This document shows, piece after piece, positions 54,992-64,000 of a stretch of 64,000 bases of DNA (the first letter of the stretch is position 1; every line of letters begins with the position of its first letter). The position numbers were made by a program, and so were the translations under genes. Location of the stretch: the NCBI RefSeq assembly GCF_048771995.1, contig NC_133027.1, forward strand, positions 7,560,001 to 7,624,000, in the 5' to 3' direction. The notes beneath the pieces are model-generated. The model was not told the origin of the DNA. It saw nothing but the letters and a program-made list of their open reading frames with translations, and did not search any database. This stretch comes from Taeniopygia guttata. Lineage: Eukaryota > Chordata > Aves > Passeriformes > Estrildidae.

Positions 54992-57900
54992 CTGAGAAGA
55001 GAGTAAGAAAAACTCCGCATTAGAGTTTTGGCACTGCAATCCCCACACACGTGCATAACACAGCCACCATGGGACAGGAGTGAAATACCACTGCATGGAA
55101 TGCATGACAGCACAGAACTGGAGCAATACAGATGAGGTGGAGTCCTGAAATGCCTGATCCACTTGGGAGGCAAGGACCAAGGTCTGCATGCTCTGAGTAG
55201 TCCCAAGGGGACAAGCATGAGTATCTTATTCTGAGCACTCAAATGCACCACTGTGGCTCATATGTAGTTACACAAACCTACCAGTTCCTAACCAGCTGGT
55301 GGAGCTCTTACCTGAGGGTTCTGGAGCCAAAAGCTAGAATAAATGCCTCCAGTGTGTGGTTCATGTAGCAGAACCACAATAAAAACAAAGAAAAGGGGGT
55401 TGCAAAAACTATTTGGACAGCTGATACATGGACTAAGTCTAAGTATAGTCCCATCCTCCCAAAGCAGGGGCACGGTGAATTCACTGCAGATTCAATCTGC
55501 TTGTGAAGAGCCTTGCAACAACTGAGCAAGACAGAAGTTTTGCTGTGGAAGAATCAGGATCGACTCATTTAATTTGAAAAGGAAGATGAGAAGATACATC
55601 TGTATGAATAAAATTAACATAGTGTCAATGTCCATTCTCTGGTCCTGAGGCCAAGTGGCATACAGGCTGCTGGCAAGTTCCTAAATTCATCCTTCCTCCC
55701 CTCCACGCACAGGGTCTCCCATGAGGTTGACTGTCTCCTGGGAATGGTCCAGGTCCTGAGCTAACAGCTGAACCATGGATGGCTAGGTATTGACTGAGGA
55801 AGTGCTGGCTGGCTTGGGGCAATGCCATCCAAACAGTTTAGCAGCAGATGCCCAAGAGTTTCCATGCCTTAGCCACACTCACCAGGACAGACACAGCCAG
55901 CAAAACAAAAACTAATTCCTGTGCATGCAGATCTCAACATAGAGACACTGCTTGGTCTTATAAGTCAAGAGCCTGAAAAACCTCAAGCAGGACTAAATTT
56001 TTGATTGGACATTTACAGGTGTCTACATGCATTATATCAAATTTCATTGGGTTCCAAGAGCAACTTGGGCAATTAGCCACAAGCTCTCTGTTTCAGGGTG
56101 AACAAGTTCCTTTCCAGGTTCCATAATTTATGCTCCAGGGTCACACAGACATAGTAAGTGCTGAAGAGGAGACACAACTCAATCCAGGACACAGCTCTGT
56201 GTGCTATTCCTACAGCTCTGCTCTCCTAGCTGCTGCACTCTCATGTCTCAATTCCCCACGGTACAACACTACAATGCTTCCTGTGCTTCTGCTCCCATCT
56301 TTCACCAGTAATCAACTCATATCTAAGCCAGCAGTTACTGTGGCACCTACACAATCTAACTGCAAAAAGCTAAAAGTCATCAATTTACCCAGACACCGGG
56401 TAATATGCTACATATGTGCTACATGTTATTAACCTATACCTTAGTTAACAAATAACTGACCGTCATGTGCACTGAAAGGAGTGCTGTGTATGCAATCATC
56501 ACTCCTAAGGATATGTGCTCTAAAAGGATTTCCCTCTGGTTCTTATAAGGTTATATGCAAGTACTGTGTACAGCACAAACGTGCTGGTCTTGTGGTGAGA
56601 GGCTATGTTATGATAGAATATTTATTGCACAGTACTTCAAAAAGTATTACAACAGTAAAGCTGTTTTTCTGCTTATCTAGGATGTTTTTTTCCTCTCAAA
56701 AGCACTTAGCAGCTGTTCAAATGGCTATTTAGTATGAAGACAAAAAGCTTCTAAATATACTTAAGTGTGTAGGACCTCGAATCATGAAATATGAAGCCCT
56801 TCAATTAAGTATTTATAATTAAAATAGCAATTTACCCTTCAGCAGTACATCACAACAGTGTTTCAGTATGTATCTCAGGCTACTAACAGTAATAAATTAG
56901 TACAAGTCAGAGAAAACACTACAGTCATTAACCTTCAACAGCTCAGCTTTCCTTCTGACCAGCCACAGACATGCACAGTGTATCTTGACAGCAGCCTGGG
57001 TTGTATTAAATCTGTGATACCTTTAAATTCTTTCATTGAGAAGCACAGGCAACATATCCTTTCCACATGACATGACTGTACAGTACTGCAGTAATTTCTC
57101 AAATTTGGATTTGAGAAAGGTCTCTAAAGACAGTAGCTCTACAATTTAATAGTAAGGTGTTAATTTCACTTTCTCAAAACTCCTGCATACATTCACTGTG
57201 CTGATACCTTCTGACATTATCCTCATTTTTAAGCCTCTTTGGGAACCATAAATTTTATTAATTAAGAATGAAACACACTGTGTGTATTTTATTCTGTCCA
57301 TGTTGACATGCAGGGGATGAACCTCCCTGCCCAGTGCACCAACTCCAGCCCTCCCCAGAGGTTTCTCTGGCTTAACTCTTTTCCCAGCTCTCACATGTGG
57401 TGCTGCCTATGCCCAATGACCAGCAGGCTTTTTACTAAGCCATTTGCTCCCGATGTAGTTGTTTCATGACAGATCTATCATGTTAAAAGCTATTTCTTCT
57501 AGTAACAAGCAATATGTACACCTTAACTTTCACTAATCTGCACCAACCTCCTACAGTTTCCTCAGATTTTCCTTTACACTCAGTTATGAACTCACTTCTA
57601 ACAGTTCATATTTCTCTTATGCTCTCTTGTCAGCTAAAAGATTTCTCAAGATTTCAGAGGTTTTCCAAATACAACTGAAGAGCAGTTCAACGCCAAGTGA
57701 ACTGAGGAGGTAGATTAGGCATAAAAGTTAAAGACTTAAATATACAAGCATTAAGACTAATAGTTCAGATGCAAATATATATGACAGTGGTTAAATAAAT
57801 CTTACCTGTGAGAAACATTGAATTTCTGAATTATCCTTTCCCCATCAGCTAACCAGATCTGGACATTGGTGATAGGCTCCAAATCATTCAAGGGTACTAA

Positions 57901-60900
57901 AGGCAGGTGTCTTTTGTCATCAGGTCCTGGATGATCATCCCTCACTTTAGAGATTATCTTTGGAGTAGCACTTGAAAGAAAAGCCACATGAGGTTATGAC
58001 TTCTGTGTTCACATGCAAACTCAAACTTCCCCCAGACCTCTGCTTCTGAAGCTTTCTGCCCCATAGCAGAAGAGCACAGATGACTTTTTATTTTAACAAA
58101 TATAGAAACACTAACGAAAATATCAGTTTTTTTCTTTCTTCCTTATTTTTTTCCTACACCTATGCCATTATTTTCCCTTAAAGACTAAAACATGCTGAAG
58201 AATTTCAGTTTGCTTGTGTTTAACATTTTTATAAAATGGAAAGGAACTTTAAATGCCAGAGGATTAAATATGAATATACAAATGAAAAAACTGTCTGAAG
58301 ATTCTTCATGCATTTTTGTACCCTAATCACACAGGTGAAACTTTTAAGGGGGTTGAGTATTGAATTTGCATACTCAAAGTTAATTTTCAGCGTAATGTGA
58401 TTACAGTAATTCAATTTAACTGAATGTTGTTAGCCTTGATTTAGACTTCAGCATCATCCATCTCAGCTTAGAAGAATTACTCATCTATCAGAAAAACTTG
58501 ACTTAATGTGAAAAATCCAGACTGATGTACACAGCAGTTGGGTTTTGTTTCCCTAAGGCATTTTCAGCAGCTGCCTGAACCAGAGGGGCAAAAATTCATA
58601 TAATGACTTGACAGAATACACGGACCTCAGTCCAAGTGAATGGTCTTAAAATACAAACAATAAAAAAAAAACTGCTGGCAAAATTTTTTATGCTGAAGAA
58701 ATGCCTAGAGCTTAGTGCTTCTTTCATGACTAAGCTTGTTCAGCATGCAGTTTAAGTCCTCACTGGGCCTGATCCAATGGGCACATTCTCAGCTACTGTG
58801 AGTATAACCAGATGTTTGCTTGTAGAACAATAGCAGTGATTTAAGGAGTTACCATTTCTCTTCTGAGCTCAGCTGTGGTCACAGACTACATGAACACTAC
58901 ATGGCAGTTTGCAGAAAAGCTCTTTGCACAGAAAACTGGCGAGTTACAGTTTCTTGAGAGAGAAGTGGGTAACTGATATCCATAGAGTAACAGTCTTAAC
59001 TATACTGCACACCTGCTCTGCAGTCAAACCCCATTTTTACTTTCTTGTAGCTGTATTAGTTTATTCATAAGGCAAAAAAGTCACAGCTAATTTATTATTA
59101 GCTAATGACTTAATACGTTGAGGCTAATAATGCTGGAGTCAATCCGCAAGTTTAGTCAGAAGTATTTCAGAAACTATTACTGCCCATTTAAGTGCTGCCC
59201 TAACTTCTAGGGTATCATCCAGCAGAGGCACTTTTTTGTATCTTCCACAGAAACTCAGCATTAAGAGCATTAAGAGATGTACCTTGCGACTGGAGACAGA
59301 CAAGAGGTACAGAACTGTTTTGGATTGCACAGAAATCAGCTGGGGCACAAGGACTTGGCACCAACAAATTACAAGAGTTACATCTGTAAAATATTCTGGC
59401 ATTACTAGTACAAGTGGTGTACTAGCACCCACCTCCCTCACTACCTCAAACAACTTCTGTTCATACTTGACCTCAATACAAAATAAAACTTAATTGCGCT
59501 CCAGATCAGGAATAAAAACTTGAGTACCAGGAGGATAATGTTAAATAGTTTTGCAAGCAGAGGAAAAAAAAATTTAAATTTCAAGTCATACTTCAGTCCA
59601 GCAATGCCCAGCTCTTTCTGTCACCCTGTTTAGTTGCTGGTTCAGATACTGCTGATTCAGAACTCATGTGAGTGGGCTACCTCCAGGACAGCAGAGGCTG
59701 CAGAAGTGCTCAGCCGTAGTGTCTGGCTCAGGCTGGGCTGGGCTACATCAGTCACAGCTGTAGCTCAGACAACTGCCTTGCATGAACACAGATCTTGGTG
59801 TCATTCTCAAACCAACTTCCCTCACAGTCACATCTCCATATGCAGCAGGCACTGGAGGTGATTCTTTCGATAGCAAGTGTGTGTGAGACTGAAGCCAGCA
59901 CATTAAGTGAAACTCTAAGAGAAAGTCAGAACATCCATATCACCAAGATTTAAAGCCCTTCTATATGTAAAAAACTTTTCTCTTGCAGAACTGACAGATA
60001 AAGCCATCTAGTGGTGGGAGCTTTGACTAAAGCCAAAACCCAAGAGTCTAAGTCTTATTAGCCTGAGATTGAAGCATTGTAACTCCTTTTTATAAGATTA
60101 TCCTGAATAATAACTCCTGATTTTATAAGATTATCAACAGAAGATGTAAACTAGAGATCGAAGAGATGTAAGAGCACCCTGCCAGTTTTCTGGCAAGAAA
60201 AGGCCCAGCAGTCAGGTATCATGCCTTACCCTGACTGATAGTTAGGCAGCTTGACACACAATGCTTTAGCCTAATGAGGTTATAGAGCAAGCTCGCTTTG
60301 CTACAAGTCAATAGTTTAATTAACATGTTTCTGAGACTGTCTCAAAGATGCATAGATTAGCTCAACAGAAAAGTGGGGATGCAAATCTAGTCAATTTCAA
60401 ACTATGAAATTCAGCTGGACAGTGATAGATAAAACAAAGTATACTCATTAGTTACACAAGTTCATAAGGTACATTGGAAATTCTTGATACATCTTATTTC
60501 TCCTATAGAACAAAAAGGCAGAGGATCAAGTTTGTCTGAGCTGTATCAACATGTATGTTATTTCTAGAGCCTCCAACAAAAGTTTTGAGAACTAGTCAAT
60601 AGACCAATTCATAATGGTTCATCCATTACAAAATCCCTGCACCTGGGAACACTGACAAAATATACAGCATTAATTTTATAAGTTTATTTGTTAAGTAGAT
60701 GCTTAGCTAGACTATAAGCTAAAGTAAACTCTTCAGTCATTTGTCTCTCACATTTCTGACTAATCATACAAATGCAACTGTAGAAAAGGAGTTCTATAGC
60801 TTAAAACTTTTTCCAAGTCTCAGCCAGCTCTGTTGCTGCCCCACAAAGCTTTTCTGCTGCAAGTGTGGTGTATTCATGCAATGGACATTTATTAATGCAA

Positions 60901-62849
60901 AAAGTGATCACTACTTTATGGAGTCGGAACACTTATGGCTCATGTTTCCAACATCAGCACTAATATTTACTTGTTTTTAAGGAAAAGGCTTTGATAGCAC
61001 AGCACAGAATTGACAAGCAAGAGTAGGAAAGAAATAAAAAATGATGAGCAAGTTGTAGAATGTCTCAGTGTAGAAGACCAGTCACCTGAAATCCACAGAT
61101 TAGCATGTTTCTGAAACCTAATTTGCCTACCAGGAAGCAAGATCATTACTTGCTGTAGGCACAGCAGAGCACAACAAGTGACTGAAAAACCTAGCAATTA
61201 GCACTGGTTAGCAGCAGAAACTCAGCACACTGAAGATCTTTTTGTTTTGTTATGAACAGCTCTACTTGTAGATAAAATAAGGTTAAGTTCCTGACCCCCA
61301 CTCGCTCAGGATTTCCAAGCCATCAAAAGCAAGTCTTGCAGCATCTCGCCTGTCTCTCAAGGGAAGGTTTTCCCCATTGCATCTACTCAAGCATGGAGCA
61401 ACTGAATGGACTGTACTACAGAAACAGATGAAACTCATAAAACAGATAATTGCTTCTCTGAGTCAGCCTGGAACCACTCACCCTTTATCTTTATCAATCT
61501 TTTGCTCTGCACATTATCTTATTCCCCTGCCTCAGCTGCTCCTGCCCAAGTCGGGCTTTCCCTCAGCACAAGCTCTGGGCCTTTGCAGCCAAACCCTTCC
61601 CACTTAATTGAAACAAGCTGTTTATCTAAGGCTGCACCTCAGCTTAGAAACCCCAGCCTGAAGGTCACTCAGCAGTGCCACCTGGTCACCGAACATGTCC
61701 TGGTCTCTAGGCTGAAGCCTGCATTTATAGGCACACAAGTCTTGCACAACAGGGATATGTCAAGCAGATAATGTGGCTGGAGTAAGCAAAAGTCACAGGG
61801 ATCAAATAAATGAACTCCTGGCGTGTCGCCCTACAACAGCCTTCCAAAATACAATAGTTGTTTGGTTGTAAATCAAGTTCAGTTTTAGCATTGGCATGAG
61901 TGGCTGACACGCTCCAACTACAAAAAAGACATAGATCACTGCAGAATGCTAAAATGCCTTACTGCAATACATGCATGATTAATTACCGAACAATTTTAAG
62001 AGAATGCAAAATAATCTCTTACCTCTTCAGTTCTCTTTACGGGATTGTCATACTCCCCCCCAACCCTTCTCAAACTATTATTAATATAGCTTAAAAAGAG
62101 CTTCTTTTCTCTAAAATCACGGAATGGAAGAGTGAGAGCATTTCAGCTGGAAACAATTCTGCTCATATTGAGACCTGGAACAAAGAAAGCCAAAAGTGTC
62201 CTGCCTGTATCAACACAGCAACACATCCAGTGGATTGTGGGAGCCAATTATCCCCCAAGTTTCATGGAGAGACACCAAGATGCCTGCAGGATGGAACACT
62301 CATACTGTCAGCAGATGCTAGAGGAGAGCAGCTTGTTCAGCCTGTGGCAGAGATGGTGGTGGTTGTGGGGCACCTAAAAGCAGCCTGCCAGGATCTGCAG
62401 GAGGGGCTGATGCTCATTATGGTGGAAATTCCAATGAGAGGCATTCAGATTGGATATACAGAAAAAATTCCTTCCCATAAAGACAGTCCAGCACTCAAGA
62501 AGGCTGCACAGCCGCTGCTCTTACAGGATTTCATGACCAAATTGGATAAAACCCTGAGTAACCTCATATGTTCCCACAGATGACCCCACTTTGAGCAGGA
62601 GCTTAGATTAGAAAACTCCAGAGACCACTTGCCACCTGAATTTTGGTCCTTCACCATAGGTATAGTTCCCTTTGGCTACTCAATCATAGATCACATCAGC
62701 CTACTCACCTTCCTAATCTGTAACCATGTCCAGAAAAGGGATGAAACATTGGCTTTTTTGATGACAAATACACCTTATCCTTTTTATCTTCCACTTTCAC
62801 TTCTACCTCCTCCTTATCAAAAACCTTTTGCAGCTCAAAAGGCAGTTCC
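54703..62849 (-). CDS. UBXN2A: UBXN2A, UBX domain protein 2A (last three coding exons; 5' part off window)
   Basis: Exons 62709-62849, 57806-57970 and 54703-54991 join in phase to 197 C-terminal residues. UBXN2A is a cofactor of the AAA ATPase p97/VCP in ubiquitin-dependent protein turnover; the UBX domain binds p97. The first exon and the start of the second give the end of the SEP domain (KEEVEVKVEDKK, then MFHPFSGHGYRLGSATPKI). The UBX domain runs from LNDLEPITNVQIWLADGERI through ISHVRDFITKYQGSEGGVPF to DETLTLEEAKLENAVVVQRL. Compared with the human protein, which ends QKTASFRELSEH, this one continues for about 32 more residues, rich in Asn, Lys and Ser. The N-terminal exons (about 140 residues in human) were not found in the window and must lie to the right. 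Confidence 0.94.
54992..57805 (-). other. UBXN2A: UBXN2A intron between the last two coding exons
   Basis: A 2.8-kb intron with donor CAG|GTAAG and acceptor CTTCTCAG. Nothing recognised inside. Confidence 0.85.
57806..57970 (-). CDS. UBXN2A: UBXN2A penultimate coding exon
   Basis: 165 bp completing Ser, then ATPKIISKVRDDHPGPDDKR, a linker, and PLNDLEPITNVQIWLADGER IIQKFNVSH, with the split Arg at the end. Human: PLNNLEPITNIQIWLANGKR. Acceptor TTTCTTTCAAG|T. Confidence 0.95.
60079..60135. repeat. Short two-copy direct repeat
   Basis: Two adjacent near-identical copies of about 25 bp, TAACTCCT then TTTTATAAGATTATC, with the second copy carrying two extra bases. A local duplication in a UBXN2A intron. 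Confidence 0.7.
62441..62645 (+). mobile_element. CR1 LINE 3' fragment
   Basis: Plus-oriented, antisense to UBXN2A: TTCAGATTGGATATACAGAA and AAAATTCCTTCCCATAAAGA, then GACCAAATTGGATAAAACCC, TGACCCCACTTTGAGCAGGA and the closing ACCTGAATTTTGGTCC. Strongly diverged. It ends about 60 bp from the donor of the UBXN2A exon. Sequence to its left (62200-62440) may be further decayed CR1 but I cannot support it. Confidence 0.8.
62709..62849 (-). CDS. UBXN2A: UBXN2A coding exon, SEP domain end
   Basis: 141 bp: one base completing Gly, then ELPFELQKVFDKEEVEVKVE, DKKDKVYLSSKKPMFHPFSG and HGYRLG, plus the first two bases of Ser. It matches human GELPSELQGIFDKEEVDVKV and PVFQPFSGQGHRLGS. Donor GAAG|GTGAGT. 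The acceptor CTTAAG is preceded by a pure T20 tract on the sense strand. Confidence 0.95.
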
Positions 62850-64000
62850 CTTAAGAAAAAAAAAAAAAAAAAAAAGGTAAAAAAAAAATTACTATACTGT
62901 TTTCAGTATATAAAATAGACCAATGATTAATACCTGTTCAATATTTGGCCTTTCAAGGATGCTGCTTTTAAAAAATAATTTCACAAGTATTTACTGAGAG
63001 TTAGGTTAAGTGCATAGCATACAAATAACTTCCTGAATAACAAATAACAAGTTCCTGAACAGCAAATTAACTAGAAAATATATAATTAAAAAAAACCCTA
63101 TGATGCAAGTTGTTGAATGATGTTCAAATTTACTCAGCAGTTACCACTCTAAACACATAATGTGTAGGAAGTTCAATGTTGCCATACACTGCTGCAAAAG
63201 GTTCAATTATTTTATCTCCACGGGGGAAAAAAAAAGGCTTTTAAAGAGGAAGAACTGAGTTTAGACACAATGTATTTAATGACAAACACAGATCTCAGCT
63301 TCTAGAAATTATATCATCACTAACAGCTCCACTCTTTAGTGCAGTAACATCACCCTGGTAATGTTTTAATTGCATGAAGCAAAATACAACAATGTCTTTG
63401 TCTCTGAGCAGGACAGTACAATTTTGGGTGGTGGGGCTCAGCTGGCACAGGGGCTGTACTAAATGCTTCTCCACCATCAATAATTATGCAGAAACCATCT
63501 CATAATTAGCATCTTCACAGGCAAACAGTGGAATAAAAGTGGCAAACTTTTGATGAATGCACACAAAGAGCTTTAAACAGTGCAGTTAATTGCTATTACA
63601 ACTAACACAGGTGACAGACATACAAGAGAAATAGTGTAAAGTTAGTATTTTTGGTGGCCTAGCAAAATACGGAAAAGAAAAATATAATGACTTAGTAATT
63701 TCACATGCTTGATAAGGAGGTATTAAATTACATTATCCATAAAATTATAATCTCCTCTCGATTTGTATGGGGTGAAGAAACAGACTACAAATTAAAGGCT
63801 CAAAATAACACTGGCTAGTATGGTCAAACTCCTTTTTAAAGCAACAACTGCAAACAGTAGAAGAAATCAGGACAGCATGTAAACTTTTAACACAGGGAAA
63901 AATGAAAGATGGCTATTAACACAGGAATTTATGTAAGATTGTTATATATACACAACAGCAAGTTTGCACTTGGAAAGATGTCAGAAATTTAAGACTGATC
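62850..64000 (-). other. UBXN2A: UBXN2A upstream intron (to window end)
   Basis: AT-rich sequence, with T20 at the acceptor (A20 on the plus strand at 62856-62875). No match to the preceding UBXN2A exon (human LWKNGF or GASQQFL region) was found, so the intron probably runs past the window end. Confidence 0.7.

Larger units (their letters stand above)
57971..62708 (-). other. UBXN2A: UBXN2A intron (4.7 kb)
   Basis: Contains a CR1 fragment at 62441-62645 close to its 5' end and a short duplicated block near 60079-60135. The rest is AT-rich and unrecognised. Confidence 0.85.

Noticed and set aside
61406-61771. 121-codon plus-strand ORF in a UBXN2A intron
   Set aside because: Ser/Leu/His-rich with no family match and no supporting splice sites. 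It is within the length expected by chance in 64 kb.
62020-62060. Good donor (GAAGAG|GTAAGA) on the minus strand
   Set aside because: The upstream sequence has no acceptor in a suitable frame and matches no part of UBXN2A. Isolated donor-like sites are common.
63130-63225. Short minus-strand open stretch (GDKIIEPFAAVYGNIELP) after a T/C tract
   Set aside because: Looks slightly exon-like but ends in a stop, does not match any UBXN2A exon, and could not precede the SEP exon in frame.
1-64000. Search for CRISPR arrays, operons, tRNA/rRNA genes, retroviral fossils and DNA transposons
   Set aside because: No regularly spaced repeats, no tRNA- or rRNA-like sequence, and no recognisable paired LTRs, gag/pol/env motifs or terminal inverted repeats. 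The window is an ordinary spliced vertebrate locus with CR1 LINEs.

Overview
This window is vertebrate nuclear DNA, most likely from a bird. Three spliced genes are recognisable by protein similarity. Their order and orientation match the mammalian block UBXN2A - MFSD2B - WDCP (human 2p23.3), read here in reverse. The dispersed repeats are all CR1-type LINEs in various orientations, many ending in the ATTCTGTG-like terminal repeat typical of bird genomes. No Alu or L1 sequence and no recognisable retroviral fossil was seen. The background is AT-rich, with one strong CpG island at about 50.56-51.35 kb.

Layout: (1) About 1.6-7.35 kb, plus strand: WDCP (C2orf44), with three coding exons (1626-3476, 4899-5016, 6754-7025) giving a complete 746-residue protein and a canonical poly(A) signal at 7332. 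Its noncoding first exon lies left of the window. (2) 7.4-12.4 kb: a convergent intergenic interval with old CR1 copies and one unassigned 150-codon minus-strand ORF. (3) 51.05-12.39 kb, minus strand: MFSD2B, a complete 14-exon gene encoding 517 residues. Every junction has GT/AG boundaries and all phases agree. The first exon lies in the CpG island. (4) 51.7-54.7 kb: spacer plus the probable 3' UTR of UBXN2A. (5) 54.7-64 kb, minus strand: the last three coding exons of UBXN2A (SEP and UBX domains, 197 residues visible). The 5' exons lie right of the window.

The three genes are not known to form one pathway. MFSD2B is the sphingosine-1-phosphate exporter of erythrocytes and platelets, UBXN2A is a p97/VCP ubiquitin cofactor, and WDCP is a WD-repeat/coiled-coil protein known as an HCK-associated oligomer and an ALK fusion partner. 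UBXN2A and MFSD2B are transcribed in tandem, while MFSD2B and WDCP converge.

I found no evidence of a novel multi-gene system. The points most worth a second look are: a precise 3 x 17-residue tandem repeat forming the WDCP C-terminus; a tandem splice acceptor at the last MFSD2B exon that opens two different tails; an exon-like 120-bp segment on the opposite strand inside an MFSD2B intron; a lineage-specific C-terminal extension of UBXN2A; and a CR1 copy about 430 bp upstream of the MFSD2B start codon.
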